Shown here: piece after piece, positions 1 through 5,599 of the stretch | Position numbering within the stretch: position 1 is the first letter of the stretch | How the letters are laid out: each line of letters opens with the position of its first letter | From: CAVSUR01 sp052143655 | GTDB lineage: Bacteria > Actinomycetota > Actinomycetes > Streptosporangiales > Streptosporangiaceae | Length of the DNA: 5,679 nucleotides | Direction of reading: 5' to 3' | Assembly: GCA_052143655.1 (NCBI GenBank) | Contig: JBKQSL010000014.1 | Location: 1-5,679, forward strand | Translations under genes and position numbers: made by a program | The notes under the pieces: generated by a model | What the model saw: only the letters and a program-made list of their open reading frames with translations | Told to the model about the DNA's origin: nothing | Database searches by the model: none

Positions 1-532
1 CCTCCCGTGCCACCGCCACCGGGTACGACGTGATGTTGTGCAGGATCATCCGCCGCCACATCGTTACCGTGGCAACCGGGGAAGCAGCCCATCGGGCGAG
101 GGGAATCCGGTCGCGCCTGTCGTCGGCGCGGCGCCTCGCCAGCTTGCGCCAGCGGGTCAGTTCCAGGAACGCCACCCACAGCGCGGGCATGACCACGTGC
201 AGGGTCCGGCCCAGCCAGTCATGCGGCGGCGCGCCATGCGCGTTCACGTAGATCGTGAGGGCCGCCAGTGCCCACGCCAGCACCCGGGGCACCAGGTCGG
301 AGCGGTGAGCGTCGATGGCTTTCCTGGACTCGATGATGAGCGCCAGGATGCCCACGTCGATGCCGAGGGGGTATAGCACTGGCCAGCCGGGCAGGTGGTG
401 GCTGCGGGCCAGCAGGACGATGGTCTGGAAGGAGACCGCGAACCCGATGCCGGCCACGCCGAGCAGCGCGGGGTTGTCGGTGACAACGGCGGCGAGCTTC
501 CCCATCCTCACGTGATTTCCCATGCGGGTCAT
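1..532 (-). CDS. DUF2637 / SpdB-like membrane protein, 3' end beyond the window
   Basis: The frame stays open from an ATG at 532 to the left edge, giving 177 residues and no stop. Hydrophobic segments lie at about residues 22-42, 53-68 (YPLGIDVGILALII), 81-99 and 110-126. A basic region follows, with RIPLARW at 143-149 and MWRRMILHNITSY at 158-170. Four helices with a TM2 of the type yPlgID, followed by an RIPxxRW...WRRM segment, match what I know of DUF2637 proteins of actinomycete mobile elements, which include SpdB-type spread proteins. The expected role is in the membrane, helping plasmid or AICE DNA spread between hyphal compartments; this is inferred from the family. The ATG overlaps the translocase stop codon (ATGA), so translation is probably coupled. 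In-frame ATGs at 523 and 505 are possible alternative starts. Codons nearly all end in G or C. The family call is from memory of the pattern, without a search. Confidence 0.85.
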   Translation of the reverse strand, partial: MTRMGNHVRMGKLAAVVTDNPALLGVAGIGFAVSFQTIVLLARSHHLPGWPVLYPLGIDVGILALIIESRKAIDAHRSDLVPRVLAWALAALTIYVNAHGAPPHDWLGRTLHVVMPALWVAFLELTRWRKLARRRADDRRDRIPLARWAASPVATVTMWRRMILHNITSYPVAVARE

Positions 533-2541
533 CCTCGCCCTTCCCCCGCAGTCGGCCCGGTATTTCCCGCCACGACATGCAGGCTCGCCCGCACGGGGGC
601 GTAGGAGCCGTGCCCGGTCTTCTCGATCCGGCCCTCTGCGGTCAGTTTCGTGAGGGCGTCGGTGATGGCGCGGAGGCCGAACGGCTCGGCGCGGCCCCAC
701 TCGCCCTTCACGAGGGCCTTCATGCGGTTCACAAGCTCGCCCTTCGGCAGGTCACCGGTCAGCACCGCCAGGACCGCGTCAGCGCAGGTCCGGCCCGGCT
801 TGTCATCCGCTACCGCGGCGAGCGGCGCGGGGGCAGCGGCCGGCATCTCGAGTTGCGCGCCGCGGCGGGACATGACCCTGTCCATAGCCTCGGCGCACCG
901 GTCATCCAGAGCGCGGATCGGGGCCGTGGCTGCGATCTTGTACGGGTCGCGTACCCAGTCCCATCGCAGCGGCGTGGACGGCCGGTTGTCGGGGCCGCTG
1001 CCGTATCCCAGGCCCACCGTGGGGGAGCGGTCGGCGAAATACTTGGGAAGCTGCGACGGGTCGGCCTGGACGCCGATCATCCCGCCGGACACCCGGTCGC
1101 CGGTCCGGCCGCAGAACACGTTGCCGCCGACGAGCATGGACCGGAGCGCCTGGGCGTTGCCGCCGAACTCTGACAGGGACGGCACCTGGATAGCCGGGCG
1201 GAGCCGGAAGCCTGCCTTGCGGCCCCGCTTGCCGATGTCCGCGAGCAGCCGCAGCGCGTCCGGGCCCTGCTTCGGGTCAGTCAGCAGGGCCGGGGTCTCG
1301 TCCAGGGTGATCTCGACTATGGGCAGGCCCGTCAGCGCGGCGTCGAAGAATCCCATGCCCTTCCGCTCATCGCCGTCGTCGGTGCGCCACCGCAGGCCGG
1401 CGAGGTAGCGGGACCGGGCGAGCAGCGCGGCGTGCAGGCCGTACAGGTACTCCATGCATTCCTCGGCGCCGCTGGCGTAGGGAACGTGGTCCTTCCACGC
1501 GGGGAGGGCCTGCCCTTCCTGCGGGTCAAGGATGACAGGGGCGATGATGCCCGAGGTGGCGGACAGGCACAGCCCCAGATCCAGCAGGCCCGTCTTCCCC
1601 GACCCGTCCGCGCCGGCGACGATGGTGTGCCTGACGCCGTTGTTGCGGATGAAGTACCGCTCGTGGACAGGCTGCCCGTCAGGGAACCGGCCGACAACCG
1701 CCATCCCGGTCTCCGGGTCAATGCCCGCGCCGTCCCATTCGCGGTCCGCCTCCAGCGTGTTCCTGAGCAGGATCGTCAGCAGCCCGCGGGATTCGATGCC
1801 ATCGGGGGACGGCTCCGCGTATGCCTCCGTCATCGACTTGCCCCACGCTGCGGCGATCTTCCGGGGCTCGCTCATCACCTGGCCGATATGCGTCTCCGCG
1901 CCGTCGAGAACGATGGCGTACTGCCGGCCGCCGCCGGGAAGGTCCCTGCGGAAGCCGAGGTTCCCGGTCCACTTGTTTTTCGCGGCAAGCCGGTCCCAGA
2001 TGTCCTTGTCGCCCGGCGCGGGCTCAGGCTGGATCATCTCGGGGCGCCACCTGTAGTGCCTCACCCACGGGTAGAGGATGACGATCCAGCAGGCGAGCAG
2101 GAGCGGCGGCCACGGACGGGTCCACCCCGTCAGGGCGAGCAGGGGAACCCAGAATGCGGTCATCGCAGCCTGCGCCAGCTCGCAGTTCCGGGCAGTGTCG
2201 GACAGGTGCCGGGTCAGGAGCCAGATGGCGAAACCGCCGGCGAGGCCGAGGAGCAGCGCAGCCCTGATGTTGTGTGCGTGATGGCAGGTCACGCCAGTGA
2301 TGATGATGGCCAGCAGGTGCCAGAACGGCACGAGGTGGTTGCGGAAACGGTAGGCGCCGGTCCGGGCCAGCACGCCAGGTGAGGCATTTCCCTGGCGTGC
2401 TGGCGCCTGCTGGCCGACAGCGTTAGCGAGGTCGCGTGCTACCCGCTTCGCCTGCCGCCCGGACATGTGGAGCACCGGGCCAGGCGGGGGCGGCTGGCGC
2501 CGCTTCCACCTTGGAATCTCTTTCCTCGCCTGGCCCGGCAT
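529..2541 (-). CDS. traB: FtsK/SpoIIIE-type DNA translocase, TraB-like conjugal transfer ATPase
   Basis: This 670-residue protein is predicted to pump double-stranded DNA from donor to recipient hyphae as a membrane-bound hexamer, the role of TraB in Streptomyces plasmids and AICEs. In order it has a basic cytosolic N-terminus; hydrophobic segments at about 69-85, 91-109 and 127-159; a linker; a RecA-like motor with Walker A GADGSGKT (310-317), DPQEGQ (339-344) and a Walker B-like strand ending LDE (409-415); a GRTGDRVSGGMIG stretch (478-490); and a C-terminal winged-helix-like domain (about 582-650). In TraB and FtsK such a C-terminal domain reads short DNA repeats. An in-frame ATG exists at 2607, but ATG 2541 is preferred because GGGGAGG (2551-2557) lies 9 bases upstream and the previous gene ends at 2546. 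The stop overlaps the next gene's start. A chromosomal FtsK is unlikely given the small accessory neighbours and short length. The symbol is given by family resemblance. Residues 46-59 are encoded by a perfect inverted repeat, listed separately. Confidence 0.9.
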   Translation of the reverse strand: MPGQARKEIPRWKRRQPPPPGPVLHMSGRQAKRVARDLANAVGQQAPARQGNASPGVLARTGAYRFRNHLVPFWHLLAIIITGVTCHHAHNIRAALLLGLAGGFAIWLLTRHLSDTARNCELAQAAMTAFWVPLLALTGWTRPWPPLLLACWIVILYPWVRHYRWRPEMIQPEPAPGDKDIWDRLAAKNKWTGNLGFRRDLPGGGRQYAIVLDGAETHIGQVMSEPRKIAAAWGKSMTEAYAEPSPDGIESRGLLTILLRNTLEADREWDGAGIDPETGMAVVGRFPDGQPVHERYFIRNNGVRHTIVAGADGSGKTGLLDLGLCLSATSGIIAPVILDPQEGQALPAWKDHVPYASGAEECMEYLYGLHAALLARSRYLAGLRWRTDDGDERKGMGFFDAALTGLPIVEITLDETPALLTDPKQGPDALRLLADIGKRGRKAGFRLRPAIQVPSLSEFGGNAQALRSMLVGGNVFCGRTGDRVSGGMIGVQADPSQLPKYFADRSPTVGLGYGSGPDNRPSTPLRWDWVRDPYKIAATAPIRALDDRCAEAMDRVMSRRGAQLEMPAAAPAPLAAVADDKPGRTCADAVLAVLTGDLPKGELVNRMKALVKGEWGRAEPFGLRAITDALTKLTAEGRIEKTGHGSYAPVRASLHVVAGNTGPTAGEGRG
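2366..2404. repeat. Perfect 14-bp inverted repeat with 11-nt loop inside the translocase gene
   Basis: The arms are GCCAGCACGCCAGG (2366-2379) and CCTGGCGTGCTGGC (2391-2404), with TGAGGCATTTC between them. All 14 pairs match. A second, overlapping pair, AGGCGCC (2352-2358) and GGCGCCT (2402-2408), could form an alternative stem. On the minus strand the repeat encodes translocase residues of about 46-59, between the basic N-terminus and the first membrane segment. It has no T-tract, so it does not look like an intrinsic terminator. Its function is unknown; candidates are an mRNA hairpin, a protein-binding palindrome or an inserted repeat. Confidence 0.9.
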
Positions 2542-2545
2542 CGGA

Positions 2546-3742
2546 CTAGCCCTCCCCGTAGAAGTCGCGCTGCGCCGCGCGGACAGGGGCCTCGCGGTGC
2601 GCCTCATCCAGGCCGCTGTGACGCTGCTGCACGCCGTTCGCCACGACCGTCGCCTGCTCGCCGACGGCGGTGAGCGCGGCCTGTGCTTCCCTCAGCCGGT
2701 CGATCAGGTCCATCTGCTCGCCGAGGGTCGCGGAATCGACTTCGGCGCCCTGCATGCCGTCGGCGTCAGTGATGGCGTCGTTCAGCCGGGCCTCGATCGC
2801 GGCGGAGTCCTGGTCGGACTGCGCCAGGAACGCCTGCGCCCTCTGCAGGACGCTGCTGTAGGTGGTGTCGGACACGGTTCCTCCTGTTTGGTTGTCGGAC
2901 TTGCGTCGGTGGGGCTGCCCGGTCGGCCAGCCGTCCCCGGAGGGGCGCTGGTTCCTCGGGTCGTCGAGTGCGTGGGAGCGGTGGGTCGGGTGCGGGCCGT
3001 CCTGCAGCACCGGGTCGCCTTCCCTGGCGGGGTTGCCGCAGGCAGTGCAGATGGTCCCGGGCGGGGCCTCTGGTGCGTCCGGGTCGGCGGGACCGGAGCC
3101 CCAGCCGCGGCAGTCCGGGCAGTTACTGGTTCGGTCCGCGTTCGCGCCGGTGCCGCCGCAGGTCTCGCAGCGGCGCTCGCCGGGCCGCAGCCACGAGCTG
3201 TCGCCTGGCCGGGCATCCTCGCGCGGCGCATAGGGGCCGGGCTCGGCTGCACTGGCAGGCTCAGGCTCCGGCGCGGGGCGCTCGGGGAAAGGCAGGACGA
3301 CCGCGTCTGCTGCCTCCCTGACTGCCTCTTTGCCTTTTCCGTCGCCGAGCACGTCGTGGATCTGCTGCAGGGCGTCCCGCTGCCGCCTGCGATGCTCGGG
3401 GATGGTCGATAGCACCGACGCGCGGGTCTCCAGGTGGGTGGTGCGGGCTTCCTCCCGGAGTGCCTTCTGGTGGTCGGCGGCTGCCTTATGCGACAGCCAC
3501 CCCGCCTGCTGACCGGTGCGCATCACCGGGAAGCCGTGAAGTGCCTCAGATGCCCACCAGCCGATGTCGGACTGGCGGCGGATCATCTGCTGGCGACCCT
3601 TCGGCAGGGTTCCTCCTGCGGCCCTGGTGGCGGCCTGGACGCGCTGCCTGCCGGACTGCTGCCGGGATTGCCTCGCGTGGTCCCACCCGGACTTGACCGT
3701 GACTCCGACGCCGATGAGGAACAGGATGAAGACCGCTTCCAT
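2546..3742 (-). CDS. Membrane-anchored protein with DnaJ-like zinc motifs, transfer-module protein of unknown function
   Basis: This 398-residue protein is not recognised as a named family. Residues 1-17 (MEAVFILFLIGVGVTVK) form one hydrophobic segment, probably a membrane anchor, followed by a long basic, Gln/Arg-rich helical region (20-145). A proline/acidic linker follows (150-185). Then come CETCGGTG (192-199) and CPDCRGWG (208-215), two CxxCxGxG motifs like those of the DnaJ central zinc domain. A third pair, CTAC (232-235), has His at 251, 254 and 257 as possible further ligands. The C-terminal 109 residues are helical and Ala/Gln-rich. ATG 3742 follows GGGAGG (3748-3753) by five bases and lies just after the previous stop. 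The stop is TAG at 2546, five bases before the translocase ATG, so the two are probably co-translated. A strong internal ribosome-binding site before an in-frame GTG at 2875 suggests a second product or a fusion. Zinc binding is inferred from the Cys spacing; the role in transfer is inferred only from position. Confidence 0.85.
   Translation of the reverse strand: MEAVFILFLIGVGVTVKSGWDHARQSRQQSGRQRVQAATRAAGGTLPKGRQQMIRRQSDIGWWASEALHGFPVMRTGQQAGWLSHKAAADHQKALREEARTTHLETRASVLSTIPEHRRRQRDALQQIHDVLGDGKGKEAVREAADAVVLPFPERPAPEPEPASAAEPGPYAPREDARPGDSSWLRPGERRCETCGGTGANADRTSNCPDCRGWGSGPADPDAPEAPPGTICTACGNPAREGDPVLQDGPHPTHRSHALDDPRNQRPSGDGWPTGQPHRRKSDNQTGGTVSDTTYSSVLQRAQAFLAQSDQDSAAIEARLNDAITDADGMQGAEVDSATLGEQMDLIDRLREAQAALTAVGEQATVVANGVQQRHSGLDEAHREAPVRAAQRDFYGEG
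2873..2885 (-). promoter_or_regulatory. Internal ribosome-binding site and in-frame GTG start
   Basis: The minus strand reads AGGAGGAACC (2885-2876) directly before GTG at 2875-2873. This is a near-perfect Shine-Dalgarno sequence with about five bases of spacing, stronger than those at several gene starts in the window. The GTG is codon 290 of the 398-codon gene and in frame, so it would yield a separate 109-aa helical protein (start VSDTTYSSVLQ). Usage of the site is inferred. Confidence 0.55.
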
Positions 3743-3749
3743 GTCAGCC
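3740..3749 (-). repeat. GGCTGACATG stop/start junction, copy 1
   Basis: The minus strand reads GGCTGACATG: a Gly codon, TGA of the 142-aa gene, one base, then ATG of the zinc-motif gene. The identical 10-mer occurs at two other gene boundaries. Here it is preceded by GGGAGG, which serves as ribosome site for the second gene. Confidence 0.9.
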
Positions 3750-4172
3750 TCCCGCGATCGACCGGGCGCTGGTCGCGATGCCGGTGACAGCCGACCCGAC
3801 GGAGTTCAGTGCCGGGATGCCCGTCGCCTGGGCCACGATCATCCCGGCGAGGACGAGCCCCACCAGGCCGGTGCGCTTCCCGGCGGTGTGCTTCGGCATC
3901 AGGTCATAGATGAAGATGGCCACCAGGACCAGGGACACGGCAGGCAGGACGGGGAACCCGAACAGCCATGTCGTCACGGTCGCGCCGAGGTGCGCCACCC
4001 ACGTCCCCACGGTGGTCATGGCGTGGCCGACGAACCCGGCGGTGCCGATGAGGATGATGCCGACGAAGCCGAGGATGGCGCGGACGGTGGCGAAGATCTT
4101 CAGGAACCAGAACACCCCGAACGCCACCAGGCACAGGGCGCCGATAACGGCGAGGGACAGTGAAGCGAGCAT
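3744..4172 (-). CDS. Multi-pass membrane protein, Spd-like in size and position
   Basis: The protein has 142 residues and is mostly hydrophobic. Likely membrane segments are about 3-26, 30-52, 72-91 and 99-115, with a weaker amphipathic stretch at 55-70. The loop DLMPKHTAGKRTG (90-102) is polar and basic. The small, Ser/Gly/Ala-rich C-terminus ends IAGG. No catalytic or binding motif is visible and I do not recognise a named family. The start is well supported: AGGAGGG (4178-4184) lies five bases before ATG 4172, and it overlaps the TAG stop of the upstream gene, so the two are probably coupled. Its stop sits in the GGCTGACATG junction with the zinc-motif gene. Small multi-pass proteins beside TraB in actinomycete elements are often Spd (plasmid spread) proteins. 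That role is inferred from context, and an accessory part of the transfer pore is equally possible. Confidence 0.85.
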   Translation of the reverse strand: MLASLSLAVIGALCLVAFGVFWFLKIFATVRAILGFVGIILIGTAGFVGHAMTTVGTWVAHLGATVTTWLFGFPVLPAVSLVLVAIFIYDLMPKHTAGKRTGLVGLVLAGMIVAQATGIPALNSVGSAVTGIATSARSIAGG

Positions 4173-4182
4173 GGCGGCCCTC

Positions 4183-4653
4183 CTAGAGCCAGTGCAGCAG
4201 TGCGTAGATGAACAGGACGGCGATGATGGCGCCGGCGGGGGAGAACGCCGCGTCGAGGGCCGCGAGTACCAGCGTGAACACGGCGGTGTGCAGCCAGCCC
4301 CACGCGAGGCGGCAGCCCTTCGGGAAGCCTCCCTGCCAGTGCCCGGCGGCGGCGGCGTGCCGGGCGTGCATCTGCCGGATCGACGGGGGCGGCCCGTTGA
4401 CCAGGTTCAGCTCCCGTGCCTTCGCCCGCTCGATCCGGGTGAGAAGCCATGCGCGGGTCGCGGCGAGCCTGAGAACGGCATCCCGCGCCCTCGCCGCGGG
4501 GTCACTGTCCGTGACGGACACGCCGGGAGGAAAGGGCAGAGGAGCAGTCGGTGTTAGACTTTTCGCGCGCTGCGCGCACTGCCTCATGGGATCAAGTTCC
4601 GGCTCGCTCACGGCGACTGCCTCTTCGCCTGCCCTTTGGATGCTCGCGCTCAC
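4183..4653 (-). CDS. Small protein with C-terminal two-helix membrane anchor
   Basis: The called product has 156 residues. Residues 1-45 look poorly structured. Residues 50-85 are helical and rich in Arg and Ala. A linker carries NGPPPSIRQMHARHAAAAGH (86-105), and two hydrophobic segments (about 119-137 and 138-156) end at the very C-terminus, LLHWL. It is therefore probably tail-anchored as a hairpin, with most of the protein in the cytosol. The start is GTG 4653, overlapping the previous stop (GTGA), with GGGGGAG (4664-4670) ten bases upstream. It is uncertain because codons 31-43 have unusual A/T third positions, unlike the rest of the operon. Translation could instead begin later, for example at GTG 4521 (VSVTDSDP), although no Shine-Dalgarno sequence precedes it. 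The family is not recognised. Its position before another membrane protein and the translocase suggests a transfer or spread role, by inference. Confidence 0.75.
   Translation of the reverse strand: MSASIQRAGEEAVAVSEPELDPMRQCAQRAKSLTPTAPLPFPPGVSVTDSDPAARARDAVLRLAATRAWLLTRIERAKARELNLVNGPPPSIRQMHARHAAAAGHWQGGFPKGCRLAWGWLHTAVFTLVLAALDAAFSPAGAIIAVLFIYALLHWL
4506..4520. repeat. 15-bp palindrome, arms TGTCCG/CGGACA
   Basis: TGTCCG (4506-4511) and CGGACA (4515-4520) pair perfectly around TGA. The palindrome lies directly beside the alternative GTG start at 4521 of the 156-aa gene, next to the stretch of unusual codon use. It could be an operator half-site pair, or chance in GC-rich DNA. Confidence 0.4.
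4565..4577. repeat. GCGCGC-T-GCGCGC palindrome
   Basis: This is a perfect 13-base palindrome. On the minus strand it is followed by GAAAAGTCTAACACC. There is no run of T after it on either strand, so it is not a standard terminator. It falls within the first 30 codons of the 156-aa gene and flanks the low-GC3 stretch. GC-rich sequence produces such alternations easily. Confidence 0.35.
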
Positions 4654-4922
4654 GCTCGGTCATCTCCCCCGTAGTAACCGCCCTCGTCAATGTCGGCGGC
4701 GATGGCCGCGAGGAAGTCCCTCACCTGGGCCGTGATCCGGACCGTCGCCGGGTAGCCCGTGCCGCGAGCGCCCTCGCTGCGGGTGCCGCGCTTGCCCAGG
4801 TACTCCAGCGATGAGCGGAGCCAGTCGAACGCAGCGTTCATTTCCTTCAGCGGCGTGTCCGCTTCGGCGAGCCGGCGGCGCATGCGCTCCTGCCGCAGTT
4901 CGATGCGTGTCTTGCGTGCCAT
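4650..4922 (-). CDS. Small basic helical protein of unknown function, 90 aa
   Basis: This 90-residue soluble protein is not recognised. The N-terminus (MARKTRIELRQERMRRRLAEA) is strongly basic and predicted helical. A second helical part follows (about 26-44, MNAAFDWLRSSLEYLGKR), then a Gly/Thr-rich turn, a strand-helix region (TVRITAQVRDFLAAIAADI, 60-78) and an acidic Gly/Tyr-rich tail (DEGGYYGGDD). There is no signal peptide, membrane segment or Cys motif. ATG 4922 follows GGAAGGA (4931-4937) by eight bases and one base after the previous stop, in the GGCTGACATG junction. The stop overlaps the next GTG. The basic first helix could contact DNA or a partner protein, which is speculation. It is probably an accessory protein of the transfer module, by context. 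Confidence 0.8.
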   Translation of the reverse strand: MARKTRIELRQERMRRRLAEADTPLKEMNAAFDWLRSSLEYLGKRGTRSEGARGTGYPATVRITAQVRDFLAAIAADIDEGGYYGGDDRA

Positions 4923-4929
4923 GTCAGCC
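4920..4929 (-). repeat. GGCTGACATG stop/start junction, copy 2
   Basis: This is the same 10-mer, joining the 151-aa gene (ending in Gly) to the 90-aa gene. GGAAGGA lies just upstream as ribosome site. Confidence 0.9.
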
Positions 4930-5379
4930 GTCCTTCCGGAGTCGTGCGACCGATTCGGCGAGAGCGGCCAGGCGTGCCGTGAGAAGTGCTGCGACGGGGC
5001 GCCAGGTCCCGTCGCAGCCCAGTGCTATCTCCGATGACATGAGCCAGCCGCGGGCACGCCAGGTACGCTCGTCCTCCGTCCGCGCCGAGGCCATCTCCCG
5101 GCGCCTGTCCTCGCACCGGGCAAGCTCGGCCGGGTCGGCAGGGATTGCCGCATCAAGCCGGGCGGCGCAGCGGAGGAAGAGACGTGTGGTTTCACGGCGG
5201 ATCCGCCATGCGGGTACCGCAGTTCGCAGCCGCAGGAGGCGGCTGGCCTTGCGGGCGCGCTCCAGGTCGGCCAGTTCGGCACGCAGCCAGCTGTACGGCT
5301 GGTCCCAGTCGAGGGGATTAGTCTGCATCTCCCTGCGCCAGCGCCAGCGGCGCACAGCCATGGCCTTCATCGGTGACAT
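4924..5379 (-). CDS. Arg/Trp-rich helical protein of unknown function, 151 aa
   Basis: The product has 151 residues, is mostly helical, and is rich in Arg, Ala and Leu. The N-terminus carries RRWRWRREM (10-18), then NPLDWDQPYSWLRAELADLERARKAS (21-46), a basic middle (51-67), and a helical C-terminal half with RRREMASARTEDERTWRARGW. No transmembrane segment, Cys motif or known catalytic motif is visible, and I do not recognise a family. The frame is open upstream to 5535, but ATG 5379 is chosen because the upstream part would overlap the 72-aa gene and this ATG follows that gene's stop by one base. The ribosome site is poor: GGGGGG at 5385-5390 replaces the usual GGAGG, so translation may depend on ribosomes finishing the 72-aa gene. 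Later ATGs (5370, 5361, 5328) lack a better site. A role in DNA transfer is inferred only from position. Confidence 0.75.
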   Translation of the reverse strand: MSPMKAMAVRRWRWRREMQTNPLDWDQPYSWLRAELADLERARKASRLLRLRTAVPAWRIRRETTRLFLRCAARLDAAIPADPAELARCEDRRREMASARTEDERTWRARGWLMSSEIALGCDGTWRPVAALLTARLAALAESVARLRKDG

Positions 5380-5386
5380 GTCAGCC
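5377..5386 (-). repeat. GGCTGACATG stop/start junction, copy 3
   Basis: This is the same 10-mer, joining the 72-aa gene (ending in Gly) to the 151-aa gene. The expected purine-rich site is here only GGGGGG (5385-5390), so re-initiation after the stop is more likely than independent loading. Confidence 0.9.
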
Positions 5387-5599
5387 CCCCAGTACCGTCC
5401 GCAGGACGCGACCCGAATCGGCGCGGCGCACCTCAGCCTCGAACTCGCCCCACCGGCCCCGTGACCAGCCGTTCCCGGCCAGCCAGCCCTGCAGGCTGTC
5501 CCGCAGCGCGGGCACGTCGTCCGGGTCGGCGACAACCGAGATGACGGCCTCGCGGCGGCCCTTGCGCAGGATGGTCAGCTCAAGCGACTGCTTCGCCAT
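5381..5599 (-). CDS. Small alpha/beta protein of unknown function, 72 aa
   Basis: This 72-residue soluble protein opens with a likely strand (QSLELTILRKGRREAVISVV, residues 4-23). A short acidic turn (ADPDDVP), a helix (ALRDSLQGWLAGNGW, 31-45), a GRWGEFEAEVRR strand and a short tail ending VLRTVLGG follow. No catalytic motif, Cys pair or signal peptide is seen. The fold reading is by eye. Similar small proteins with an ELTILRKGR-like start and a W-G-x-FE motif are, as I recall, found in actinomycete mobile elements with no assigned function. ATG 5599 has a strong ribosome site, GAGGAGGG (5605-5612). The start overlaps the end of the upstream gene by 20 bases, which indicates translational coupling. 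The stop sits in the GGCTGACATG junction. Confidence 0.8.
   Translation of the reverse strand: MAKQSLELTILRKGRREAVISVVADPDDVPALRDSLQGWLAGNGWSRGRWGEFEAEVRRADSGRVLRTVLGG

Noticed and set aside
1432..2382. Long plus-strand open frame opposite the translocase gene
   Set aside because: It is antisense to a protein with clear Walker motifs, has Pro/Arg/Gly-rich composition without domain features, and mirrors the high-GC codon pattern of the minus strand.
2542..2607. Upstream extension of the translocase to an ATG at 2607
   Set aside because: It would overlap the zinc-motif gene by about 60 bases. ATG 2541 has GGGGAGG at a suitable distance and lies just after the upstream stop.
2465..3412. Long plus-strand open frame opposite the zinc-motif gene
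   Set aside because: It crosses a gene boundary on the other strand, lacks a good ribosome site, and its composition is that expected from antisense reading of GC-rich codons.
4564..4590. GCGCGC palindrome next to TTTT as a rho-independent terminator
   Set aside because: On the plus strand the T-run lies before the stem, and on the minus strand the stem is followed by GAAAAG, so neither strand has a stem followed by a U-tract.
4551..4814. Plus-strand GTG frame preceded by a purine-rich GGAGGAAAGGGCAGAGGAG stretch
   Set aside because: The Shine-Dalgarno-like site is attractive, but the codons have poor third-position GC, include TTA near the start, and run antisense to two supported genes.
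5381..5535. Upstream extension of the 151-aa gene to an ATG at 5535
   Set aside because: It would overlap most of the 72-aa gene, whose frame has a strong ribosome site and better codon use. The Cys/Gly/Arg-rich extension looks like out-of-frame reading.
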